Positions 48,008 through 58,645 of a DNA stretch of 64,000 bases are shown in pieces. Within the stretch, counting starts at the first letter, position 1; the number at the start of each line of letters is the position of its first letter. Under the pieces are notes generated by a model. The model saw only the letters and a list, made by a program, of their open reading frames with translations. It searched no databases and was not told the origin of the DNA. This DNA is from Prostheceraeus crozeri (Eukaryota; Platyhelminthes; Polycladida; Euryleptidae), in the NCBI GenBank assembly GCA_907163375.1, contig CAJQUW010004613.1, forward strand, positions 434,001-498,000, given 5' to 3'. A program made the translations under genes and the position numbers.

Positions 48008-51000
48008 TTTTCATAGGATCTTCACAATTGAAAATATATAAGAGGTGGGTGTGTCCAAGTGTCGGGATTTCTCTGAGCTGTAATGCTTGACAAAAGCTAA
48101 AAAGTAGGTCAGAGTCAGAAGTGGCTAAAATATTATTAGTTTATTCATTATCTGCATTACAAGGATTACAAGGATCTGCATTGCAACTTAATTTTTTCAC
48201 CGAGTACATCACCATGAAAAAGAAATATTGTAAAATGACTATACATTTTTCAGCAACATAGGATCATGTTCTAGATTTCACTACAGTGACAAATTCATAT
48301 GTGCAGCCCTTTCCTAGTACTAACGCATTTGTCAAGGGATAGAAATATATAAGAATAATATATTGAGTAGAGCGAGAAGTCAGCGAAACAGGGATCGCAA
48401 GAAGAACGAAAGAAGTACTTCTCAATCTTTAACATCCACTCAAACATCTATCTGCCTTCAGGAACCAAATTTTAAAAATGAAAGCAGTACAGAACATGGA
48501 GATAATTGGAAAACATGTTACCTAAATTCCCAATAAGAGGAACGTCATTTCAAAGACTACTGTGGTGCATGCATTGATTCCTGAAACAAACTTCGTACTG
48601 TCTAAAAAGATAACTGAATGCTTTGGGCCTACGCTTCTTACAAAAGACTTGTTACATGGATAGCGAAAGTTGAGATTCTGCGAAGTGTATCTGAACGAAA
48701 AAGATATATTTTCACTACATCATCATTATAGTGCAATTTCTTAGACTGATATGTTTGGTTTTAAAATAAGCTTCATTTTTTGTGTTTGTACAGCATATCT
48801 GTTCAGTTTTGCCGATTCATCTTTTCGCAATTATTAGGCCTATTCTGCAAGGGATACATCTTACAATACATGCGTAAAATAGTTTTTAAACGGATAATTC
48901 ATTCATTTTGTTGATTAACTAAATAAATAATGAGTTTTTAGCGATAGCCAGTGCTAGTAATGAATAACATCATGAAAATAGCACATCGTCACGTGCGTCA
49001 AGAGTGCGTCACGCACGTCATAGGCAACACATTTCAAGATGTAGGTACAATTGAATTGTCATAGGCAAGAGGAACTAATATCAACTTGTTTTAGTAGTCG
49101 CGATGCAGATACCTGTAAATCGATCTAGTGACAAAAATGTTTTTCCGAAGGACAAATTGAAGTGAGGTATGTGAAACACTATCCTTTTTACCGTCACGTA
49201 CGAACAGAGGTTTAAATCAATGTCTGCAGATAGGAAATTAGCATATAAAAGTTCTGCTATAGCTGAAGTAAAGCTGTATCACAATGCATACAAATTTGTA
49301 TGAAAAATTTCGTAGTTTAATTGGTTCAAAACTTGAAATATGTTTCTCCAAAAGTCACGTGTAGAATCCCTCTGATCATACATCTGCATACATCAAACAT
49401 TTTAAGCAGCATCACACGCGTTAATTGTGCACGGATAGGGCGCCCTCATGAAGTCCCTGTGGTACAGTTTCGCGCATTCTCATTTGCTAACGCAGAGGCG
49501 TATGTTGGAAGTCAAACTTTCGTCATTCTGTTGTATTATTAAACATTTTGTAGACTATTGCAGGCAATGAACAATTGATAATTATTCATTGCATGCTGTC
49601 TCTCATTTGATCGAATAGATTCGACTGAAATTGAATCAGATTATTTCTCTCAAGAAAGCTTCTATTTCAACACTCCATAGAAAAAATTGAGAATTAAGAA
49701 GTTTTGACTCGCCAGTGTTACGAATAATCGGGAGTCACATTTCACAAAAACTTGTCCGGAGCCTTCCGGATTTCAATGAAAAGATTGCTCATCAATCCCT
49801 GACATTTTTAAACTTTGATAGCCGTCTTCGCTCAAGACATTGTGAATAATTTCAAATCAAATGCTTAAAGATTAAAGAGCTTCAAAATGAAAGATTTTTT
49901 CAGTTCAAATTGCCTGTCATTGAATTCAAACCTATTCAACTTATTTACTACATGAAGAATTCTATATGAGAAAGGGGTCGCAATTGGATATTTGAAATAG
50001 AACAATTCACTTTTGCCGTCATAATTAGACACATACATGTAAGTCTAGGCTTACATGCATAGTTAATTGCAGTAGCTGAGACCACATTAGCTCTTTAGCT
50101 TAAAGAAGTTAAGACTGCGCCCCACTTGAGCTAAGCTGCACGAGTCGCCACTGGGATAAGTTATATTATTAATTAATACTTGTTCTACTTCACTATCCTA
50201 ATTTTAACTTCCTTCTGTTGAAGGGCACGTTTTTGATGTAAAGGCTCGCTTTCTACTCTTAGGCTTAAATTTAAATCGCGTGTCGAATCCCCAGAGGATA
50301 AGTTAAACTTGCATGTACTCTGTCGTTGGTCACTGTAGAAGATCTGATTTCCTGTTCGCACTACTAATATGATTGAATCAGTTGCAATCTATTTTTATGA
50401 CAATATGCAGCATTTGATAAAAATAAAAATACCGAATTAATATTTCAATCCTCTTGAAATTGTCATCATCAAAATTGTGCTAAATCGCAGACATTTATTG
50501 AGGTGTACAAAATTCTAAGTAGGGGCCCACATATTATAGGCAATTTACTATAGCACATAACAACCTTATTTCTTAAATCTTGCAGAATGAAATCGAATCA
50601 CTTGAACTTAAAAAACCTACATGTAGGTTATACTAAACAAAGAGGTAACTACACAGATGAACTAATCTGGTAGCTTCGGTCTCAGTTATGCAGCATTTCC
50701 TGTTTAATTAAAGTTAGTTCACGCGAATTGTGCTATAAATATTGTAAGCAGTAGCATGTTTAAGTGCAATTTATTTCAGAGTTTTGATGTACAAATTCCA
50801 AAGACGGTAAAAGATGATTTCCATTACAAAAAAGCTTCATTTATTTAGTTGCTGTTTTGTTAATTTAGTTGGTAAATAGGTGACTTTTCATCTAGTAATT
50901 GTCTCGTTATAGTAATATATATCAGTGATAGTGCTTTGGTTTTTGTTTACATTGCCGTCTTCATTTCATAATAAAAAATATTTATTGAATATCCATCCGA

Positions 51001-54000
51001 AAATTCAGCAAAATATATTTGAATTATAGAAGGATGTAGAAAATATTCATAGAAATACATGTAGTAACCTTCATGATTATGCGTTTTAGTAGCTCTCATC
51101 TAATAAGTATGTTGATTAAACATGAATTTTGATGAGTTGTCGGAAGTGCTGATGTGGATGGTAATGGTTTTCAACGAGTTTGTTTTCATCAGAGTCAGTG
51201 TAATTCTTTAAGAATAACCAAACGTTTGTTAACAGATTACACATTTCAAAAGTATGTAAATTATGTGCACTTATCTGTCAGAAATCTATGAAATCGTTTA
51301 CACCATCATTTGAGAATGAGATAGAAAATGAAAGGGCGGAGGGTTTTCGCCTCAGTAATTTACTTTGTGAAGAAGACCATCGATCTTACTGAGCCATCGA
51401 TTTCTAGGCTCGTAATTGATCTACCTCAGAAGCTTGTCATAGTTTTCTTCTACATTTGCCCCTGAGATACTCGCGCACGACTCTATTTGACTTTAAGTCT
51501 GGACTGAAATATACTGATTGCTATTAAATGTAATTGCCACTCTTATGACAACTTAATTATGAAGTGCGCTGTACTCTTACTGAAAAAAATGAAAGCTGAA
51601 AATAAGAAGACCGAAGTCGTGGATCGTTTGTACTTCCTTTGTGGATCGTTTGGAGCCTTCATCGCGAAGGATGGTAGCAGTAAGCATGACATCTTTAGAA
51701 AAGTAAATATTGGGAAGACCAATGAAGAAGCTCATCTTCCTATAATATGGACACGAAAGTTGGACTCAGAATTTAGAAGCAAAAAATAGAATTCAAGCAG
51801 CATGTTTGATCAATTTTTTCGTCAATTATTAACACATGAACAATTCCTTCAATTTCAAGTCGGGTTTTCCCCAATTGTGAGAGTACCGTAATATAATTTC
51901 TTCGTTACTAGGTAAGTTTTTCATTCTATCTTCCTAGCGGCATATGAAACTAGCACCATGCCTTCAAGTAATTGTCATCAAGCTAATCACTTCAGGTCTT
52001 TTAAGTTCGCAATGACATAAAGAGCAAGCCTCAATTTTGTTATTTTCACAATATCGAAATCGCAGTCCGAGAATGAAAAATAAGTTTTGAAGTCAGACGC
52101 TAATTGTAGGTTTCTTTTAACATGATTTTATTATCAAAATCATAGGAACTTATAGTAATAAAAATCACTTCGCGATGTTTTAGAAATTGGAATCGAATTT
52201 TGAAACCAATAATAATCTGAATATTCAAAATTTCATCTATTGACTGATCAAGAACCAAGGGCGACGGACGGAACGATATTGAATGTGGAGCGTCACCGAT
52301 CTTATGCCAGTTAGGTTAATTACGGTATATCCACCAAAAGCAATTATCAATCGCACAGAACTTTACTTGAACTTTTACGTAAGATTGAATAAATCTGAAT
52401 GAAGGTAGAGATGGTTTATATTTATCAACCTTCATCTCAGTTTTGAGTTCTTGTAAGTCTCTCCTTCACTCATTTGACTGTGCACTTCTAAGTTGTACGT
52501 AACTTTCTCTAACTTCCTTGATGTCCAAACAACTACTGAAGCGTGAAAACGTCTCTTCATGTTTAAGAATTTTAACTGCTGTATTAATATATATTGCATG
52601 TGTTTAAGGACCTGTCGCAGAGAGATCACGAATCGCTCTGAACATGTTATTTCCTGAACGCTAGGCTAGATGAAGCAAATCTATATAGTCATCAAAAATT
52701 GATGTGATGATGAGAAACATGTGTGCAAAATTCTTCAAAACCACTCAATTTTTCCAATAAAGGAAAGTCGACTTATGAATTCTTTTGCTATAGTATCAAT
52801 TGACAATTCATCAGTACGCTCCTTATGAAAAGAAAGCACCAAAAAATTGTTCAATCGCTTTTCGGACGTATTGCTTCGCAGCTCAAGACTTTGTTCTTTA
52901 GATTGAAGAAAATGTTCGTTCTGCACTGGCAGAACTCGTTGCACAAAAGATAAATTTATATATCTAGCAACCGCTTCACTTCAGTTAGGCCTAATACAGA
53001 GACGGATATTGATCTGTTTTTATTGAAGTAAGTTAGCGCAGTCTCTATCAACAAAGCAAATTTCAGGAGAGGAAAACTCGGCTTTAAAAATTAGCATCGT
53101 GGTTCCGACACCGAATTGTCAAAGTCAACATCCATTTCGTATAACAGTTTCAATATCTGGAAATCTTATTGGCTTGATGTCCTCATTAAAATTGGCACAA
53201 TACCGTCAGGGTGCCGTGCGACTGTTATTAATCGACATTTGATTTCGGAATGACATATCACTGCTTCCGCAATATAGATCCTTGTGATATTCGCAGGTGG
53301 AGGTGAACTGTTTGGGCTTCTGATTCACCAGAATTCTGTGTCCGTTTTTTTTTACCTGGAACAATTGAAGCATCACATCAATATAGTTTCATCCTCCACT
53401 TTTTCATTTTTTCTCCGTGTTCTTTTTGGTGTTGCAGTATGCATTTATCTACGCATTTATGTAAAAATTTTCGTTTCTGCAGTTATTTGCGGACTTCGCA
53501 ACGATATTGCATTCTGTTCCGACACAGAAAAATACTTTTGACCGACTTTAGCAAAAGCATGGATGAAAATCTTGACTTCTTCTTCAGTAAACGCTTTGCT
53601 ATCGTTTTCGCTGATTGATCTTTTGTGCTTCGTGAAATGTCTTTCTTAGTTCTATACAGAGCAAGATAGTGATAGAGAATACTATTTATTGATATGTCCG
53701 CATTATCCAACGGACTGGACAAACTTCGTGAACTGTGGCATTTGATGTCGTAGAATTTTGACATTCACAGGGGTGATCCAGAAACAAAAACACTTACAGT
53801 CGATTGCACCATCGTGGAATAGTTATTCCAGGAATAAATCCTAATCTCAGACTAGTTATTCCGTGGAGCTAACTGTCATTGCACCAACGGAGCTGATTGC
53901 AGGTTTAACTATTCCAGCGAGTTATGCCGCCCTTGAAAAACACGTGCCAATGACGTCATTGACTGCGTCATTTGTGGGTCATTTGTCAAACGTTGCTATG

Positions 54001-54071
54001 ATAACTAACGGTTTTCAGTGCGTGAATAATCGGTCAATGATTCCACTTTCTTTCGAAAGAGACAAGCGGAA

Positions 54072-54481
54072 ATGAGTGGACGCAAGAGGAGCCCCAACTT
54101 CACGACAGCGGAAATTGAGATTTTTCTCGACCTGCTCTCCGGCAAACGAGGAGAGATAGTGGAGTCCAAGAAAACTGACGCTTCCTGTGTTAAGGAGAAG
54201 GAGAAAGAATGGAAGAAAATTGAAAGCGAATTCAAGGCTCGCAGTGGAACTTCAAGAGATGCGAAGAACTTGAAATTATTGTGGAAGCGCTTGAAGATCG
54301 ACGCCAAGAAGAAGGACGCACAATGCAAAAGAGAAACTCAGATGACTGGAGGCGGTTTGCCACAGAATCCCTTGACACTTTCACCTGTTAGTGAGAGGGT
54401 TGTCGGTATCCTTCCGAAGGAGCAAGTCACTCCGTCGGTGGAAAGCCCGTTTGACTCGGATGGTATGTCGCAACCGACAAG
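54072..54481 (+). CDS. Harbinger Myb-like DNA-binding protein, exon 1
   Basis: Begins MSGRKRSPNFTTAEIEIFLD and continues through EKEWKKIESEFKARSG and KNLKLLWKRLKIDAKKKDAQ, a trihelix Myb/SANT-like (MADF-like) domain of about 80 residues with its regularly spaced Trp residues. In active PIF/Harbinger elements this second protein partners the transposase, helps its nuclear import and binds the element ends. Ends at a GTAGGC donor with the last codon split (phase 2). No stops; the reading looks intact. Confidence 0.85.
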
Positions 54482-54551
54482 GTAGGCCCTCTTTCTTTAA
54501 TTTTCAAAAGGTGAACTAGTTTGATAATTGCTTTCAATTCTTTCATTTCAG

Positions 54552-54816
54552 TTACCTCGCCATGCTCGACGAAGACAGTGATGATGATGCAGTTCATGCC
54601 ACAGGCAAGCAGGCTGCTGATATTGCCGACATTGATGCTGCAGAGGCGGGTCCATCATCAGCTGAGCGTGAGCCGAAAAAGAAGAAAAAGGATGAAGAAG
54701 AAATGACGCCCTTCCAAAGAGAAATCCTGCGTATGGCAACAATAGAGCACAAGGCAAAGATGAAGGTGTTGAAGTTGAAAGAACAGTACTATCTCAATAA
54801 ATTGAATGATTGTTAA
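54552..54816 (+). CDS. Harbinger Myb-like protein, exon 2
   Basis: After a 70-bp intron (GTAGGC to TTTCATTTCAG) reading continues YLAMLDEDSDDDAVHATGKQ, a basic stretch EPKKKKKDEEE (possible nuclear localisation signal) and a coiled-coil-like end REILRMATIEHKAKMKVLKL to a stop. The joined protein is about 224 residues. Frame and splice signals agree. Confidence 0.82.
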
Positions 54817-55104
54817 AGAATGAAGCTTGTTTTTTGAAACCGAATTAAAATGCTATGTTAAAATTTCTCTTAATTTTTGCGGAGACAAATAACAAAAACC
54901 AAATGCTTCCAATTAATTAATTCGTCTATAAATTTCAAAAACAGCAAATGCAACTGATGCGCCATGATAGACCATCATGATTGACTTGCGAAAAAATCAC
55001 GAACAATACGCCGTCGCACAGAGTTTCCAAGAGCATCGTTGACATTGATAATTAATGGGTCATCAATTTGATCTTCAACAGCGTCAGGCAAAAAAAATCC
55101 TCGT

Positions 55105-56049
55105 TCAATTCAATCCCAATGCTGTGCAAAACAGCACAAGCCACAATGACAATTGGGATCTTTCCACTTTCATTCTCAGTCCATATCGTAAGATAGAAAA
55201 CCTTCGCTTCCACACTCCGAACCCTCTTTCGATGAGGTTTCGAGTCTTCTTGTGAGATCGGTTGAAACGTTCCTCGTGAGGGTTAGCAGGACGAAGGAAT
55301 GGCGTCAAAAGAAAGGGTTTGCATGGATAGCCAGAATCCCCAAGTATCCAAGAGTTCGTCATGTTTTCTAACTTCATATACAAGGTAGAGCACTCGAAAA
55401 TACGAGAATCGTGGGCGCTGCCATACCATTTGCATACTATGTCATGAATTCGGAAATCTGGCCCCATCATGACTTGAACGTTAATATAGAAATAAGATTT
55501 CCTATTCCGGTACAGTTCGGCATGATGACGATTTGGTTTTTGAATTGGTATGTGCGTGCCATCGATCAAGCCAACAACTCCGGGAAAATTTGCAATTTCA
55601 TAAAACGATGCTTTTATTCTGCCTTGATCGACTGCTGCCGGGAACATAATTTTTGAACGAGACAAAGAGGCGATTGCTTTGCTCACTTTGTGTACGATCC
55701 GATTTACAGTCGATTCATGCACGCCGAAAAGATCGCCGTCAGTTTTCTGGTAGGATCTGGTTGCATAAAATCGCAACGTGATAAGTAGTTGATGGATGGC
55801 AGAAACAGGTCTGTTTCTTCTGCATGATGGCCGCAATTGAACTTCGATAAGGCTCAAAATGTGGTTTGCCCCTTCTTTAGAGAACCGATATCGCTGTCGA
55901 AATTCAGCATCGCTGTAAGCACCGAACGGATCCAGTCTTTTCCGGTATACGGCCTTTCGTCGTCGATAAGAAAATCGTTGAGACCCTGCCTCTTCAAATA
56001 TTGCGATATCATTGAAGCGTGCAATGCCAGTTGTCATCTTTTCCAACAA
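55105..56049 (-). CDS. Harbinger DDE transposase
   Basis: A 314-residue frame with the HARBI1-like catalytic triad: VGLIDGTHIPI (Asp about 163), ILGDSGYPCKPFLLTPF (Asp about 238) and NLIERGFGVWKRRF (Glu about 274). The N-terminal part has the helix-turn-helix segment FGVHESTVNRIVHKVSKAI. The final residues SLWLVLFCTALGLN look frame-shifted: another frame there gives IVIVACAVLHNIGIELNED-like sequence typical of the family. The catalytic core is complete; activity is doubtful because of that C-terminal change. Confidence 0.88.
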   Translation of the reverse strand: MLEKMTTGIARFNDIAIFEEAGSQRFSYRRRKAVYRKRLDPFGAYSDAEFRQRYRFSKEGANHILSLIEVQLRPSCRRNRPVSAIHQLLITLRFYATRSYQKTDGDLFGVHESTVNRIVHKVSKAIASLSRSKIMFPAAVDQGRIKASFYEIANFPGVVGLIDGTHIPIQKPNRHHAELYRNRKSYFYINVQVMMGPDFRIHDIVCKWYGSAHDSRIFECSTLYMKLENMTNSWILGDSGYPCKPFLLTPFLRPANPHEERFNRSHKKTRNLIERGFGVWKRRFSILRYGLRMKVERSQLSLWLVLFCTALGLN

Positions 56050-56309
56050 ACAAAGCCCTCCGTCACCTTTTAAACCGGCTGTTGCACAGGAATAAAAACA
56101 ACGGATTAAATCAGCGAGTTAGTCTCACTCATTCCTTATTCTCCATTGGTGCAATGAAAATTATTATTCTATGAATAAATTTATTCAGAGATTAACTTTA
56201 ATCTCGGAATAAGGCTTATTCCTCGTTGGTGCAATGCAAGTAAGTTATTCCTTGTGTTATTCCAGGAATAAGACTTATTCCACGATGGTGCAATCGACGT
56301 GCATGAATC

Positions 56310-57418
56310 GACGTGTTTTTCGGCGTGCATGAATCGACTGTAAATCGGATCGTACACAAAGTGAGCAAAGCAATCGCCTCTTTGTCTCGTTCAAAAATTA
56401 TGTTCCCGGCAGCAGTCGATCAAGGCAGAAAAAAAGCATCGTTTTATGAAATTGCAAATTTACCCAGAGTTGTTGGCTTGATCGATGGCACGCACATACC
56501 AATTCGAAAAGCAAATCGTCATCCATGCCGAACTGTACCGGAATAGGAATTCTTATTTCTATATTAACGTTCAAGTCATGATGGGGCCAGATTTCCGAAT
56601 TCATGACATAGTATGCAAATGGTATGGCAGCGCCCACGATTCTCGTATTTTCGAGTGCTCTACCTTGTATATGAAGTTAGAAAACATGACGAACTCTTGG
56701 ATACTTGGGGATTCTGACTATCCATGCAAACCCTTTCTTTTGACGCCATTCCTTCGTCCTGCTAACCCTCACGAGGAACGTTTCAACCGATCTCACAAGA
56801 AGACTCGAAACCTCATCGAAAGAGGGTTCGGGAGTGTGGAAGCGAAGGTTTTCTATCTTACGATATGGACTGAGAATGAAAGTGGAAAGATGCCCAATTG
56901 TCATTGTGGCTTGTGCTGTTTTGCACAACATTGGGATTGAATTGAACGAGGATTCAACGATACTCTTGGAAACTCTGTGCGACGGCGTATTGTTCGTGAT
57001 TTTTTTCGCAAGTCAATCATGATGGTCTATCATGGCGCATCATTTGCAATTGCTGTTTTTGAAATTAATAGACAAATTAATTAATTGGAAGCATTTGGTT
57101 TTTGTTATTTGTCTCCGTAAAAATTAAGAGAAATTTTAACATAGCATTTTAATTCGGTTTCAAAAAACAAGCTTCATTCTTTAACAATCATTCAATTTAT
57201 TGAGATAGTACTGTTCTTTCAACTTCAACACCTTCATCTTTGCCTTGTGCTCTATTGTTGCCATGAGCAGAATTTCTCTTTGGAAGGGCGTCATTTCTTC
57301 TTCATCCTTTTCTTCTTTCTCGGCTCACGCTCAGCTGATGATGGACCCGCCTCTGCAGCATCAATGTCGGCAATATCAGCAGCCTGCTTGCCTGTGGCAT
57401 GAACTGCATCATCATCAC
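56310..57418 (+). mobile_element. Inverted partial second copy of the Harbinger element
   Basis: This stretch is the reverse complement of about 54580-55738: it reads part of the transposase on the plus strand (from FGVHESTVNRIVHKVSKAI on) and the 3' part of Myb exon 2 on the minus strand. It lacks the transposase N-terminus and Myb exon 1, and has its own small differences (for example GDSDYP for GDSGYP, plus frame changes). Its right end is cut off by the hAT element at 57419. Together the copies form a ~1.1 kb inverted repeat around a ~570-bp centre. Confidence 0.9.
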
Positions 57419-57595
57419 TAGGGCGATTTTTTTATTGACCTAAAAATTAGTTTTTTTTGATCCATCGAATTGACTTCAAAACCATAAAAATTGACTTTAA
57501 AAATTGACCGAAAAACTTTATCAAAAACTTTAATCACCACCGACTAAAAATTCATCGTAAAAACAAAACATGTGAAAACGTCAGATAAGCTTACT

Positions 57596-58481
57596 TCAAG
57601 AGTTATTCACATAAGAAACAATGTAGCTTTCAATGTTTTCCTCAAGAAAATTCCGATCATCAGCCAAAAGATTGTTCAATTTTGAAAAAGCACGTTCAAC
57701 ATCTCCACTTGATGGCTGAGCATTTTGCAGCATGTGATACTCACTTGGTGAAAGATTCCCCGATGCATCTATAATTTCTTGTAGATCCTCTTGTTTAGAT
57801 AGGCGTTCCTCCACATGTGGCAAAATGCTTGCAGGATCAAGTGACCCTAACTCACTTTTCAAACCTCGGAAATCTTCATACGCTTGAAGAATTGTGTAGT
57901 TCTGATTTTCGAACTTTTTGACAATACTTGCAAGTGGTCTGTATGTACAGACACAGACAAGTTCGTCAGTTATTTCTCGAGCATTGACCGCTTGCTTTGC
58001 TTTCTGCACCAATAGACCATCGTCAGAAAAGCTCAATACAATTGTTTTGACTTCATTGAAATTGTCTGAATATTATGAAGCTGTTTCGAGCCATGATGCC
58101 CATCTTGTCAGAATGCGTTGTGGCGGAGCACCAATTTTCTCGAACATGTTCAACCGTGACCGATTTTTAACAGTTGCCGATTTCACTGTTGCAGTAAGAT
58201 TGTCAATGGCGCCAAAAGTACCTCGAACTCTTTCTGAGCAATTGTGTATTAAGTGAGCTAGGCACGTGAGATGTCGAAGCTTTGGATACAAAGATTTCAA
58301 AGTTAGACCGCAGCGGATCATATACGGAGCAGCATCGGAGATGAATAACAGAACATTTCCTCTTTCAACGTTCATCATTCTCATCGCATCATCGATCATT
58401 CTTAAAACATTATCTGAATCAACTTTCTGAATAGTTTTACAGGAGACTAAATATGTTTTATGTGGTTCGTCAAGGCGTCCA
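57596..58481 (-). pseudogene. hAT transposase, catalytic and dimerisation part
   Basis: Minus-strand reading: CGRLDEPHKTYLVSCKTIQK, NVLLFISDAAPYMIRCGLTL (the hAT SDAA/SDNA motif), LRHLTCLAHLIHNCSERVRG (C-x-H-hydrophobic-H-N motif), ILTRWASW, and after a frame change the C-terminal NLSPSEYHMLQNAQPSSGDV followed by ERAFSKLNNLL, the conserved hAT dimerisation block. This pattern is found in CGGBP1-related hAT transposases of insects and other invertebrates. The stretch between the BED finger and this part is incomplete, so the gene is dead irrespective of the Gypsy insertion. Confidence 0.8.
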
Positions 58482-58486
58482 CACCT

Positions 58487-58645
58487 TAAATAAGCACACG
58501 CTTTTTCGATTGACAAATTTATTGTGAATGAACAAAGCTGAAAGGCAAGGTTGCAACTAGAGCTACGTGTCGTCATTTCACGTACGTGAAGTTATACATC
58601 AAAACACACATAAAGATGCTAACAAGTCCGATGAGATATTGTCTA
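58487..58645 (-). repeat. 3' LTR (159 bp)
   Basis: On the minus strand it runs from TAGACAATATCTCATC to TGCTTATTTA. It differs from the other LTR at two positions. The LTR is unusually short and lacks the common TG...CA termini. Confidence 0.92.

Larger units (their letters stand above)
44386..53798. other. 9.4 kb without recognised gene or transposon
   Basis: Neither strand shows transposon proteins, LTRs or terminal inverted repeats in this stretch, unlike the rest of the window. It probably includes the next intron of 4E-BP. It holds the CCTCCTAGGAGG palindromes at 45.2-48.0 kb. A 76-residue open frame at 51559-51789 (MKCAVLLLKKMKAENKKTEV at its start) is somewhat coding-like but unrecognised, and others are AT-rich chance frames. 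A possible splice acceptor with following open reading at 44911-45000 is discussed in the findings. Confidence 0.45.
53799..56298. mobile_element. PIF/Harbinger DNA transposon
   Basis: The ends share GTCGATTGCACCATCGTGGA, followed by TTATTCC-rich subterminal repeats and a further CATTGCACCAACG on both sides. Inside are the two genes typical of Harbinger: a Myb/SANT-like protein (plus strand, two exons) and a DDE transposase (minus strand). The expected 3-bp target duplication is not evident; the right end adjoins an inverted partial copy, so the junction may have been rearranged. About 2.5 kb, close to full length. Confidence 0.88.

Noticed and set aside
51559-51789. 76-residue frame as a gene
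   Set aside because: Somewhat coding-like but matches nothing I know and has no supporting splice or promoter signals.
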